Below are positions 11,118 to 23,600 of a stretch of 64,000 nt of DNA, piece by piece. Both the position numbers and the translations under genes were made by a program. Numbering within the stretch: position 1 is the first letter of the stretch; each line of letters starts with the position of its first letter. The notes beneath the pieces are model-generated. The model had not been told where the DNA came from. It did not search any database and saw nothing but the letters and a program-made list of their open reading frames with translations. The DNA is from Buxus sempervirens (Eukaryota > Streptophyta > Magnoliopsida > Buxales > Buxaceae). The DNA lies in the NCBI GenBank assembly GCA_947561395.2, contig OX387185.1, forward strand, positions 21,705,866-21,769,865. The letters are read 5' to 3'.

Positions 11118-14100
11118 CATGGAATTTAAAATTTTTCATATAATAAATGGGCATCTGTGTAATAACTCCAAAATACAACATTTAGGTATACAAAAGGCTT
11201 CTAAGATCTCCCTGTCACTGCCTCTCACATGAGCATTCATATACAAGAATGATAATTTAAAGATAACTCCCACGTCTACAAATCCAAAAAGAATAATTAC
11301 ATTCCCATTGATAGTTTCTAGGAACTAAATACTATAACACAAAGAGAACCCCTACTACAGATAGGAAAAGTCCTCGGGCCTGTGCTCAAGCTCACCCTCA
11401 ATAGCTGCCCCAATACGTGGCTCACCAAACGGATCTGAAAACAAATCCGGTAAAACAAAACGCGTGAGACTTAAAGTCCCAGCAAGTAGCAAACATGCAT
11501 GAATGGAAGCAGTTGATACAATTCACATAATATCATGATTGGAACAGTTTAGGCAATTTCTATAACATCATGAGTAGAGGCAGTTTATGCGATTCATATA
11601 ACATTAAATGAATAAAAGCAGTTCATGCAATTCATATTCTCAAGTTAAGCATCCAAATAATATAACCCAAAAAAAATTAGCTAACAAACCTGTAGAGCTC
11701 ACGATGTAGGACAAACCTTTATCAGCAGTTACTAGAACCAATATCACATCCCACAAACCAAGATATAGTACTAAATTCACAAACCAAGTGGAATTCCCCA
11801 TCCACTACCATTTAACCAAGGCCAAGTGAGATCTACACCGTCACTGGCATTCAACAAAAGGGCAAGTGAGAACTACACCGTCACTGCCAACCAACCACGA
11901 CCAAGTGAGATCTACACCGTCACTTAAATCACATAGAAGAAGCTCATCACAGCTTTACCAAATCAAATTAATATTCCAAATGCGTAAGAACTAACCAACA
12001 AGCACTTCACAGCCAAAGCCAATTCACAGTAAAACACATACCCCTTAAGGTCCACGAATTATGCATTTAAGAAGTGGGATAATCTTAGGATCCCCAATAA
12101 AGTCACCATACCAAAAATCAATGGATTCCGAGACAAAAAGTTTCTGACCTCAAAAATATTCTAAGTATGGATAAAAACGTTGACTTTTCTGTGTCGAATT
12201 TTTCTAAACAAATCTACAAGGAGTTTGGGGCTCAAATTCTGGTTGTTGTCTATTGGAGGGTATACAAATCATCTAGAATTTTCTGGGCTTCCGAATCCCT
12301 CATTTGGATATCAAACTCAAAAAGTGGCCATATTTGAAAACTAGGAAAACTGGAAATTTAGGCACAAACTGAAAAGTTGACTTTTTATTGGTTGGGAATT
12401 GGGCCTTGGGAGTATTTTTATTGGTTCCAAATGGGGGGTAAAACCTTATTTACATGTAAAGACTTAAGTAAATGGAGCAATAAATACACAGGACGTTGAG
12501 GTTGGACGCGCGCGCGCTGAGGTATTACACAGGGCAACGCTCGCGCGTTAAAGGTGGACGTTCACGCGCTAAGGTTTAAACCTTCCTGAGGTGCGCGTGC
12601 TCCCTTTGAGCGTTTGCGCGCTAAGACTCTGGATTAATCGCCCAGGTTAATCCTGAGCCGCGATTTGAATAACAGAGGCTGGGTTTTTAGGTTTTGGCTC
12701 AGGATTAATCGCCAAGTTTCAGGATTAATCGCCACCTCGGGTTTTCTACTATTTTTGACTATTTTCAACTCAAAACTCATACCAACCCTATCCAACCTTC
12801 TCAATACCAAATGTGATGATTCCAAAACATCCCAACATACTCAAAAACCCTTCCCAACATAGGAATCCATACCAAATCCTCATGAACATGAATCCAACAT
12901 ATAAAGTATCATTCAATATACCCATCTCAAACCCTAACCAGAAATATAACAATAGAGGTTGCAAATCTATGGCAAATCGATAGAAAACTAAACAATATAG
13001 TTAGATAAACCAAACCCTACGAATTTTTTTGAAGCAAAACCCTACATGCAAATGATTCTTCAGTTTATCAAAACCCTAAGATAGAGAAATACGAAAATCC
13101 AATAAATTCATTTTAGTTGAAGGGTTTGCTACTTACTTGTTAATGGAGAAGCAACCTTCCCTTCAAGCTTTTCTCTCCTTCTTCTTCTTCCTCTTGAAGC
13201 TTCAAGCAAGCTCCCACACTTTCTCTCTTGTTCTATACGTCCAAGACAAGAGGGAGTGTTCTAAAAATACTTAAAATAGAAATTAGGGCATCTTTTTATA
13301 TGCCCAAACTTTTGGTCTTTCAACTCTGCCCCTAAACAAGGCTTTTATTCAACTAAAACCCTTAGGGTGTACTTAAGGCATACCAGAGGGTACCTTAGTG
13401 TTATTTGAGGGGGTACCTTGGTGTTAAGTTGAGGGTACCTTAGTGTTATTTGAGGAATACCTTAGTGTTTCAAGGGGGATTTGCCTTAGTTACTCAAGAG
13501 GTGATACTTTAGGTAAACTTAAAGGGTACCATAGTTATACAAGAGGTGGGTACCTTGGTTAATGAAAGGTGTACCTTAGTTATACAAGGGTGTACCTTTA
13601 GGTAATACAAGGAGGTATACCCTAGGTTATGGAATGGGTGTACCTTAGTAATATAAGAGGGTACTCTAATTATACAAAGGGGGGTCCCCTAGCTGTATAA
13701 GGGGGGTCTACCTTAGGTATTCAAGGGGTACATTAGCTAAAACAGTGGGGGTACCTTAGCTATAGAAGGGATGTACCTTAGTTGTATGAGATAGGTACTT
13801 TAGTTATACAAGGGCTATACCTTAGGGTAAACAGGGGGTTACCTTACTTATATAGGGGTTATTTTAGTTAGACAAAGGGGGTACTTTGGCTATATAGGGG
13901 GTGTACCCTAGGTAAAACAGTGGGGGTACCTTACTTATATGAGAGGAGTACCTCTAGGAAATACAAGGGGTGTACCCTAGGTAATATAAGGGATATACCT
14001 TAGGTATGTTGGAGGTACTTTAGGGATATAAATGGGGTACCTTAGCTGTATAAGGGAATGTACCTTAGCTAAACAAGGGGGTACTTCAAGTAAGACAGTA

Positions 14101-15173
14101 GGGTACCTTAGTTAAAATAAAGGGACACCTTAGGCAATAGAAGTGAGGTACCTTAGGTATAGTTAGGGGATACTTTAGGTATTCGAATGGGGTACCTTGG
14201 GCAAAACAGTGGAGTACCTTAACAAATACGAGTGAAGTGCCTTGGGTAATACAAGGGGATACCTTAGGCAAACACAAGGGGGATACCTTAGGCAAACACA
14301 GGGGTACCTTAGGTAAATGCAAGGGGATACCTTAGGTAAACCCAGGGGTACCTTAGGCAATTAAGGTAGGGTACCTTAGGTGAAACAGTAGGATACCTTG
14401 GGTGTACTTTGGGCACACAATGGGGGTACCTTAGGGATACAAGTGGGGTACCTTAGGTAAATCAAAGGGATACCTTAGGCAAATATAGGGGTACCTTAGG
14501 AATATAAGTGGGGTACCTTAGGGATAATTAGGGGATACTTTAGGTATACTTGAGTGGTACCTTGGGTAACACTTGGATATACTTTGAGTAATACATTGGG
14601 GTACTTCGGGTAATACATGGGTGTACCCTAGGCATATTTGAGTGGTACTTTGGGTAATACTTTGGTGTACTCTAGGTATACTTAGATGGTACCTTGAGTA
14701 GTACATGGATGTACTTTGGGTATACAATGGGAGTACCTTGGGTAATACAAGAGGTACTTTAGTGGTATTTAGGAGGGTACCTTGGGTACCCTTAGGAGGT
14801 TCTTTAGGTACTCTTAGGAGTTACTTGAGGTACATGTGAGAGGTACCTTGGGTACACTTAGATGAAGATTTGGGTACACTCAGAAGGTACTTTAAGTATA
14901 CTCGGGAGATGATTTGTGGTACACTTAACTCAAATTTTTCCGAATTTGATTTCCAATTCACTAGATCTAATTGAAAGATATCATAGCCAATTGTAACTAA
15001 GACATAACACTAACTAAACTTTTCTTTAACAACTTCAATTCGATTCCCCTAACTCTTTAGGTGTAATCCATACTTACCCCATCTTCATAACACAATTTCT
15101 TAATTAGTCTAATAATCACACTTTAGATAATTAAGCTTAATAATTAAGGTATAATCCGGGACGGGGTTTTACA
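11118..15173 (-). mobile_element. Tekay-like chromovirus LTR fragment, minus orientation
   Basis: The right end ...CGGGGTTTTACA at 15173 is the reverse of the Tekay LTR start (TGTAAAACCCCG), as in the element ending at 47320. An internal block at 11435-11500 (minus) matches blocks in the other two Tekay-like LTRs (21537-21593 plus, 41300-41360 minus). The left end is hidden by the E1 insertion, so this could be a solo LTR or part of a full element. It includes three copies of a repeat near 39 bp (11825-11930), GC-rich short palindromes (12505-12640), an inverted GGATTAATCGCC motif (12632-12740) and the minisatellite listed separately. No coding domain is seen. Confidence 0.6.
13370..14930. 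repeat. Degenerate GGTACC-rich minisatellite
   Basis: About 1.5 kb of tandem units, roughly 20-30 bp each, built on GGGGTACCTTAGG followed by a short A/T-rich linker such as TAATACAA. Unit length and sequence vary continuously. The right third drifts to TTGGGTAATAC variants. Long frames across it (for example minus strand 14086-14322) read as repeats of LRYP and PKVP and are repeat products, not a gene. It lies inside the Tekay-like LTR fragment. Confidence 0.88.
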
Positions 15174-15773
15174 GTGTCCCTTGAGGGGTGTTGATGAGTT
15201 GACTTGTCAATCATAAAGATATATTCTAAATAAGAGTCTCCAATTGCAACATTCCATATTTATCCAAATTGTCATGAACTTTGCTTTTTTTTTTAATACT
15301 TTTATTTGAGATTATAATGATACATCTGTCGTCCAAAATATTGTATCAAGGGGCTTTATCGTTATATACAAACTGGTATATTGGGATGGGTATTGGATAC
15401 ATGAATAAGTGTAATAAAAATCATGGGTATTGATGGAAAAATTATGGATGCTTAAAACAAAATTTAGATGCAGAGATAAGTGAAAAATATAATAAATTAA
15501 GATGAAATTTATATTTTGCACACAGAAGTAATATATATTACAATGGAAACAAATCAGTACATATGCAAGTGCATGGATATTTTTAAAGCTTGGTTGAATG
15601 TAAAGGAAACTGTAACATATCATGTAAACTAATAAAACACAAATTAGATCATTCATATCTAGTGGACCATACCAGTTAACCATATAGAATAAGATATCAT
15701 TTGTTTCAAGACATATAATTATACTTTTAGACATCAAAGGAATATCTTTCATAGGGAAGAACAAGTGTTATTG
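15174..15773. other. Unclassified AT-rich spacer
   Basis: About 600 bp between the end of the Tekay-like LTR and the TSD of the next solo LTR. A 150-residue open frame on the minus strand (15312-15764) is hydrophobic and compositionally biased, with no recognisable domain, and is treated as chance. Confidence 0.5.
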
Positions 15774-17685
15774 CTCAGTGTGGGAACACGACCCATAGGG
15801 TCGGTTCAGGTCAATGGAGTCGCCACCATCCATGGTTTAATTTTGGGTGTGGATGGACACCATAATTAATTAAGCGAGAATTTGAAATTTGATCCAACCA
15901 GATTTTGGATTAGGGGGTTCAATTAAGTGGTTAGGAAGGTGTTAGGCACCCAACCACCCCTGGTTCAATGAACCAGTCACCTTATCTAAATTTCATCCTA
16001 AAATTTTTTATTTATTTACAATTTTCTAAAATTCTAATGAAAATTGTCTACAAATCCTAAAGAAAAGGAAGTTTTTAAGTTTGCTAAATTTTACAAAAAT
16101 GGAATATTTCTAAAAATCATAATCTTTACAAATTTCTAAAAAAAAAATTAAAGAAAGTTTCTAAGTTTACTAAAAAAGGAAGGTTTCTAAATTTCTAAGT
16201 ATTTCTAAATTTGCAAATCTAAAAAAAAGGAAAATTTTCTAAGTTTGCTAAATTTTATACAAGATGATTATTTCTAAAATCCTAATATTTAAAAATTTCT
16301 AAATATTTAAAAATGCCAATAAAAAAATTTTATTATTCCTAAAGCATCTAAAATTTCTTTTTTTCTTTCTTCTTTTTTTTATTTTATAAAATTATTTATT
16401 AAAAATTTCCTAAAAAAACATAATATTTACAAGTCCTAAAAAGGGAAAGTTTCTAATTTAACAGGAATTTGTACAAATAAAATATTTCTAAAATCCTAAA
16501 ATGGCAAAATTTCTAAAATCCTATGTATACGAAATTCCTAAAATTTTAAATTCAGATTTTCTAAAATACAAGATTCTAATTTAATTTTTTTTATATTTTT
16601 CATTTTTTATTTTCCAAATTTTTTTTTTTGAGATTTCTAAAAAGATACCTAAACCTTAATGAGGGAAATAATATTACTAGTATAGATTAAATGGTATGAG
16701 AGACAAATAATCTGTAAAATAATGGAATAAATAAACTACAAATCCTAACTAACAAATCTGAAAATAATGGTCATGGAATAATATACATAAATATGTGACT
16801 GAAACCCATTGAAATTTGCATTCCACAATGACAATTATAACACTAACCCAAGTGATGAAGCTGCTGTAAATACCAGAAAAGTTTCAAAAAACAAATGACC
16901 AAGTTATCAAGCACATCCTAAAAACTGAACACAGATTCTATCTCATCCTAAAAAAATTGAAACACAAAATAGAGAGCTTCCGAAAGAACAGTCCGTAATG
17001 GCATTACTGAATTGAAACAAGCCTTATTACAATTAAAGCATTCAACAAAATAATTAAACTGAAACAACAACAACTCTCATAAAAATCCTATCACATACAT
17101 TTTGACTAAATTAATCTAGAAAGTAAGAAAGATTCAATCACCCAAGGCATCATTGAGAAAATAATAATCAAAGCATTACCTGATTCAGACGACTATGAAT
17201 GCCTAAAGAATTAGCCTTATCAGCTCTTGATTCCAGAAAATGAAAGCAAGCCTCCAATAGATGAGGAAAACAACTCACGTAGCAGAAACAGAAACTTACT
17301 TTAAGTTTCTCTCGTTCAGAAGAGAAGACAGACAGTGAGACCAAGAGAGTTGCGAGAGAGAGAGAGAGCACTACGTGAAGGAGCTGCTGCGACAGGGAGA
17401 GGAGGATGCTGTTGCGACAGAAAGAAGATGTTGCTGTGAGAGAAAAAGAGATCAATGAGAGAGATGGGAAGGTACGACAGAGAGGGATTGAATGAGAGAT
17501 GGTGCGACAGAGGTGAGAGAGAAGCTGCAAGCAAGAGAAGAAGATGGTGTAAGTGTGAAAACTCACACTTCCTTTATGGCAAATGCTTGACAAATTATGT
17601 CTTCTAATAATCTTCAAGATGTGCAGATTAAATAATGAAAATTCAGTGAATTTAGTAAAGAAGAAGAAGACGATGCTGCCACACA

Positions 17686-17942
17686 GCTACCATGCCGCTG
17701 GTAGCTCAAGGAAATGAAAGATTGTCTAAATAAAGCATCTCTTGTAAAGGCACTTGCGAGGAACAACGCCGCTGCCACTCTGCTGGCAGCACATAAATGA
17801 AACAGTGCTTTGAAAGTAAGGCACGTGCACTAGCGTCATAAGGCGACGCCGACACGCCGCTGGTAGCGCAGAGCGAGATTGAAGATTATATGATCAGCTG
17901 TGCACATGCCGCGTTCTCTCCCGCTAGCAGCTCGCTGGCAGC
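17686..17942. repeat. Copia 20-bp palindromes in U3
   Basis: Four 20-bp imperfect palindromes are at 17686-17705, 17771-17790, 17848-17867 and 17923-17942. The second is perfect in its arms, GCTGCCA-N6-TGGCAGC. The others keep a GCT/GCC start and a GGYAGC end. They are spaced about 75-85 bp apart, upstream of the TATA-like box. Right-LTR copies lie at 29657-29913. The same motif recurs at 27499-27581 upstream of the extra ORF. Confidence 0.82.
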
Positions 17943-18053
17943 GCGCCCTTAACTGATTCAACTTGTTCTGAGCGAGACTTGAGTTCGCTTCCAGCCGTCT
18001 ACCCCGATCGCACCACGAGGCCACCAGCGCTCGACGCGATCTGAGTTTTCTCC

Positions 18054-18062
18054 TTTAAATAG
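18054..18062 (+). promoter_or_regulatory. Copia LTR TATA-like box
   Basis: TTTAAATAG follows the palindrome cluster and precedes the likely transcript start near 18090. It is weaker than the TATAAATA of the Tat elements. The right-LTR equivalent is near 30025. Confidence 0.5.
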
Positions 18063-18335
18063 ACGTGCTGTAATTTTTAGTAATGACTTTTTTCTTTGGT
18101 TCAATTTGATTTCGGATCTTGAGGTGTTCGAGATTCGATCAATTCTTCTTTAGAGAGTCGGTGATCGAGTGAGGGGGAGATCTGAGATAGATCGCCTGGA
18201 ATTGAAGGTTGAGGATTCTTCTTCAATTCGGAACTTCACCTGATCGTGTGATCGCCTGGATTGGTGATCGAATTTGTTAGATGCATAGGTGGATTCCTAA
18301 TACATTGGATCGTCTCAGTGGACTCTGAGGTGATT

Positions 18336-18515
18336 GTTGCGATCTGGATTGATCGTGTTCTGCAGCTTGTGGATTCAAGCTATGTTGCAGTTCGTGGATT
18401 CGAACTATGGATCACTGTTGAGTGATTGTTTGCGATCTGGATTGATCTTGGTTCGCAGCTTGTGGATTCAAGCTGTGTTGCAGTTCGTGGATTCGAGCTG
18501 TGGATTGCTGTTGAG
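18336..18515 (+). repeat. Tandem duplication of about 90 bp in copia LTR
   Basis: Two diverged copies begin GCGATCTGGATTGATC (about 18339 and 18430). Each contains paired GTGGATTCAAGCT and GTGGATTCGAGCT-type half repeats, so a shorter unit was duplicated before the 90-bp unit. Both LTRs carry it, so it predates this insertion. Confidence 0.8.
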
Positions 18516-18734
18516 TGAGTTCAATTGTAAAGGTTAAGTGTGTGCTCCTTTGTAATTGTCTTTTCATTCAATAGTGGAAATTCGAAGGGTTAGTCGCCTC
18601 ATATAGACTCGAGGTTTTTCCTGGATCTGGATTCAGGTTTCCTCGTATAATTCTCTGTGTGTATGTTTCCGCATTGTTAAATTCTTAATTGTTGTAGATC
18701 GTGGACCTATAGAGTAGTCCTCTACTCTTTCAAT

Positions 18735-18746
18735 TGGTATCAGAGC
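18735..18746 (+). promoter_or_regulatory. Copia primer binding site (tRNA-iMet type)
   Basis: TGGTATCAGAGC, two bases after the LTR end, is the standard initiator-methionine tRNA complement of plant copia elements. Confidence 0.93.
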
Positions 18747-18792
18747 CTATTCACTTTGAATTGTTATACAAAGTGTGATCTAGATCTATAGC

Positions 18793-21700
18793 ATGGACTT
18801 TGGAAAAGAAGGAGGATCTGCCTCTCGACCTCCATTATTTGAAGGTAACAATTATTCTTACTGGAAAGCAAGAATGAGAGCTTACCTGAAATCTATCGAT
18901 GAGCGTGTCTGGCTCTCGGTATGTAAAGGTTATTATCCACCTGAGATCACAACAGAAGGAGGTGTTGTGATCCCTAAACCTCATGATCAGTGGACTAAAT
19001 ATAAAACCCCGAAATTTTTGGTATTTATTTTGAGAAATAATTAAAATAAATTATTTATTTATGTGGTGGACTTTCAGGTGAACAATGCACAAGGGCAAGT
19101 TGGTAAATTTCTTAAAGGATGGATTTAGCTAAACTAAGGTAAGTCAAGTTAGGATACAATTTTTAATATTCAATAAGTAATATGTAATAATTTGTTAACT
19201 ATTAGTGGTACTAATATTTCATTTAAAATTTGATAAATCAAAGTATTAAAAGAGAATAGGTTGTTGGTGTAGGTGATATGGTGGTAAGGCACCACACTTG
19301 ATCAAAAATAGCATGCAAACAGTTTTTAAAACGTATGGTTTTGTTTTGCTGTTTGCTGAAACGTAACATATGCTTTATCTCCGGGCGTTACCAACGGTTA
19401 CAGCTTTGGGAGAAGGCAAAACAAATGGATGCAACTCAGATCTAAGAATCTAGAGAGAGTGGAGAGATTTGTTGGAGAAGAAAGAGGTGGTCGCCCACTG
19501 CTGTTGGAGAAGAAAGAAGAAGAGAAAAACCCAGATTTTTAATCCAGTTCGTGAGGACTTCTGGGCGTGGGAAACATTGGGTTTCATTGCTGGTTTTTGC
19601 AGAAGTTGAACTCCAGCAATCAAGAGGCAAGTAGCCTTTCAAAATAGCATGATTTTCGTGTGAATTATGAGCATCTAAAATGCTTAGTTCTGAATGGAAC
19701 GAATCTGACATATTTGGTTCATGTTTGGACATCTATAATAGTAAGCTTAGTTCTGTTAATGATTGGATGAATATGATAGTTTAGAGATGTTATTTAGAGG
19801 GTGTTAATCATGTTAGATGTGTTAGAATACATTCTTCCCTTTTCTTCCAGTTCAGATTTATTATCATGTTAGAAAGTTTATGGGCGTCTGATCTATTTAG
19901 TTGAAGTGAGTTGAGTTCATTTTTATTGCAATGTTACAGGTAGCATCTTCTGACTTTCTGTTTTAGAGAATTAAATTGAAGAGGATATGAAAATGTTCAC
20001 AAAGAACTTTTAGAAAAAATTTCGTACCATTTCAGGTTCTTAAGTTAGTTCAGGTTATTAAGTTAGTTCAGGTTGGAATTCTTGTTTCAGCTTAGTAATT
20101 TAGTTCAGATTTTGAGGCACGAACTGAAGGTACTTAGAGCTTTGTTCTAGCTTCTATTTATCCTGTTCCAATCCTATTAATCCTGTTCAGGTGCTGAGAC
20201 ATGATCTGAAGGTTGTAGATTCTGGGTTTTAAGCTTTCTTGTGAGGAAACTTTCTTGTGAGGCCTTAGAACAGTAGAGGAAACTTTCAGGTGCTGAGACA
20301 CGATCTGAACAGTAGAGGAAACTTTCTTGTGAGGCTTTAGGACCTGTGATAAAGTAGAAGTAGTTGTTGTTAGAAGTGTGCACGGAGGTACCAATCTAGT
20401 GGCAAGCTCACCTTATTCCCATTATATACAGCAGCAGTAGTGTTATTCTTTAAGAGAAGAGGCAAGTTCTAGTTTTGAGAAATCCAAGGTTGCTGTTGGT
20501 CCATTAGGACAATTAATAATTTTCTGGTGGGTTTTCGGTCCAGCAAGAGGGAAGAGTGCTGAACAGATTTTTAATTCTAAGAATATAAGGCTGGTATTAA
20601 GAGATTTAAATTCTTTTCCCACTTCTGAAATTTTTCTAAATACTGTTATGAGCCGAGAACTTAGGTTTGACTTCTTATGGATAGTTATGATTAAAGTGCA
20701 AATACTTTAGAATTAATAGTAACCTATGGTAAGTAGTTTTGGACAGCAAAGTTTAGGGAGTAATTGATATGGGGACCATTTAGAAGAAGTTAACATAAAT
20801 CTGAATTCTTGAACATTAGAGGGATTGGTCATTTGAACAACTATTGAACTGATTTAAGATCACATTGAAAAAAAATTCTGAATTCTTATTATTATTTGAA
20901 AATGTATTCGATTATGGACTTGTCGTATGACCTTTGGTTATCACAGTGATTAAAGTGTGAGTACTTTTATGGTAGATGCAAGTTGCCGTAAATTTTATTG
21001 TGGAATGGCTGTAGTGTTTTTTTTTTAATTAAATTTGGTTTAAACATATATACATGACTTTGTTTTTCATTGAGCATGACTTTATGATGAATTAGCAAAT
21101 AATTTGAGAAAATGTTTAAGTAATAAGGGCAAGACTTAGTGTGGATCCACAGTCGAGTTATAATTGAATTTTGTAAATTTTGTCTGGATTTAAGTCTGGA
21201 GTTCCTTCATGCGTTTCCTCCATGATGGAGAGGCCTTCCATGAGGGAAGCGCTGCAGCAACTCCGTTTCCACCATGATGGTGAGGTCACTTGAGTTTTTC
21301 CGCCATGAGGGTGACGATATTGGATGTTCGAGCTGTTGCAGTGTTAGACTGGATTGTCTGGAACTCTAGTGCTTAGCCACACAAAATAGACAAACTTCAC
21401 GAGTCCCAATATATAATGTTTTTCCGAAATTGTAATTGTCGATGTATTTCCGAGATTAGTCGGATTAACCGAGATTAATCGTAACTTAATTGATTATAAC
21501 TTGTGCATGTTTAGAATTGTTATAATTGTATTTTTGTGCATGCATTGCTACTTGCTGAGATAGTCGTATCTCACTGCTTTGTTTTGTTTTCAGATTTCAG
21601 CGAGGACGATACCGTGGGGGTTGATATTCCGGTGGACTATCCGGAGTATCGTGAGGAGGATTATTTTATTGAGTAGATCTTAGTAGTTGGTTTTACTTAC

Positions 21701-23600
21701 TCTAGTGAGTTTTATTATGAACATTGTATTACTTTTGAATAGTGTTTTGGGAAATTAGTGAACCTTGATTTCTTGCATTTGAATCTTTATATTATTTTAT
21801 TTCATGTTTTCCCTTACTCTGTTGATCCTGTGGAATTTTAATTAACCTTCGGGTACGAGTTACGGTTATTTTACGTAACCCGGATCCGGGGCGTTACACT
21901 AAAGCTGAATCTGATCTATGTGGATGGAACAACAAGGCAATGAATGCCTTATTTTGTGCTGTAAGTGTTGAGGAATTCAGGAGAATTTCCTCATGTGAAG
22001 TCGGTAAGGAAGCTTGGGACATTCTTGAGGTCACTCATGAAGGAACCTCAGCTGTCAAGCTGTCTAGACTTCAAAGACTTACTACATCTTTCGAAACTCT
22101 ATACATGAAAGATGATGAGTCTTTTGATGAATTTTATGCTAAACTCTCAGATATTGTTAATTCGAGTTTTAATCTTGGAGAAAAGATCTCTACATCTAAG
22201 GTTGTTAGAAAAATCTTAAGATCTTTGCCTGAAAAATTCAGACCAAAAGTTACTGCCATTCAAGAGGCAAAAGATGTGGATACCATGAGAATTGAAGATC
22301 TGGTAGGATCTTTACAGACTTATGAGCTAGATCTGAATATTCCTAAAAGGAGTAAAGGAATAGCTCTAAAATCTGTAAATACTGAAGATTCAGATAATTC
22401 TGATGTAGATATGGATGAATTAGTTCTCTTAGCTAAAAAGTTTAAGAGAATGTTTAAAAAGAGACAATCTAATCCTTCATCATCCATGGACAGATCTAAT
22501 AGGAGATCTGATAAGAAAATTTCTGATCTAAGAAAGGAGAAGAAATTTTCTCAGAATGATGAAGTTCAATGTTACAAATGTAGAGGATTTGGACATGTTG
22601 CCTCTGATTGTCCCTCAAAGGATAAAAAGAAAAAGACAAATTATCAGGTTACTTGGGATGACAGTAATACTGACAATTCTTCACAATCTGATGAGGATAT
22701 TTCTGCTAATTTTACTGCTTTCAATTCCTTTTACTCATCTTCTTCTGGTAGTTCAATCTCTGGAATTGCAGGAGATAATAAAGAGACTTTATCAGATGAT
22801 GAAGAAGAATTACAAGAAGCCTACAATCAGCTCTATAAGGAATTCAATAGAGCTCAGAAGAAAGTCAAGAAACTCAGTAAAAAATTGAAGGAATCAGAAA
22901 CAGAGAAAAATAAAGCTCTTGCAGAAATAGATTCAATAAACAAGAAGTTACTTGAAAGACATGCCAAAGAAAATTCTCTGGTAACTTCTTTGACTGAAAA
23001 AACTGAAAAATTAAAAGAAAAGGAAGCTCAGATTTCTGCACTTCAAGGTAAAGTGATTGAACTTGAGAAAGTTTCAAATTCAATTAAATCTAATGCTTCA
23101 AATTCTTCTGCAGGAAATCATCAAATTGATGAGGAATCAACTTCAAAGGAAGTTCCTGAAAGCTCAAATTCTGCTGAAAAGAGAATGAGTGTAAGTAATC
23201 AAAATAAGGAATCTTCACAGAAAATTTCTGCTGGAGAAGTAAGACTAACAGGTAAATCTTCAACATCTGAGAAATCTAAATCTGTACAGTTTAGAAATAC
23301 TGTCAAATCTGGAAAGGTTGATTTTTCTGAACATAGGTTCATACCTGTGTGCCATCACTGCAATAAAAAGGGTCATATAAGACCAAAGTGTTATGTTTTG
23401 CATGGTTTTCCTGAGGGATATTTTGACAATAAGAGGAAAGTAAATCAAAGTCAGTCCCTGGATTTACATAACAGATTTGATTCCCTGTTAAAATTGACTG
23501 AAACATTAAATAAGGAAGTCACAAATCTGTCAAAGAAACTTCCTTCAAAATCTCAAGTTGTTGATGAAGGTACTTCTCAGAAAACTCCTGAAAAACAGAT
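18793..23600 (+). pseudogene. gag: Copia Gag, interrupted by a solo LTR
   Basis: Gag begins at the ATG at 18793 (MDFGKEGG...). It is broken at 18999 by the LTR insertion and resumes in frame at 21904. The N-terminal part has the copia Gag signature FEGNNYSYWKARM; later come the UBN2-type core (FDEFYAKLSDIVN, KILRSLPEKF) and a long charged coiled-coil stretch (about 22800-23080). Two CX2CX4HX4C zinc knuckles follow, CYKCRGFGHVASDC (22570) and CHHCNKKGHIRPKC (23350). Two knuckles and a long coiled coil are typical of SIRE Gag. The insertion must stop normal translation in this copy. Confidence 0.9.
19000..21898 (+). mobile_element. Tekay-like solo LTR inside copia gag
   Basis: It runs from TATAAAACCCCG to CCGGGGCGTTACA and is flanked by the TSD CTAAA (18995-18999, 21899-21903). 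Family LTRs start TGTAAAACCCCG, so the first dinucleotide appears changed from TG to TA. At 2899 bp it has no internal region, PBS or pol, so it is a solo LTR. It contains tandem stretches around CTTTCTTGTGAGG (20230-20340), four CCATGATGG-type palindromes (21213-21315) and the conserved TTTTCAG-ended block (21537-21593). Confidence 0.9.

Larger units (their letters stand above)
17548..18732 (+). repeat. Copia 5' LTR
   Basis: It starts TGTAAGTGTGAAAACTCACA (itself an inverted repeat) and ends CTCTACTCTTTCA. Four 20-bp palindromes (17686-17942) lie upstream of a TATA-like TTTAAATAG (18054-18062). A tandem duplication of about 90 bp occupies 18336-18515. Confidence 0.95.

Noticed and set aside
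14086..14727. Minus-strand ORFs rich in PKVP and LRYP repeats
   Set aside because: They are direct translations of the GGTACCTTAGG minisatellite, open only because the unit lacks stops in that frame.
15312..15764. 150-residue hydrophobic minus-strand ORF
   Set aside because: AT-rich composition, no domain or homology recognised and no promoter context; likely chance.
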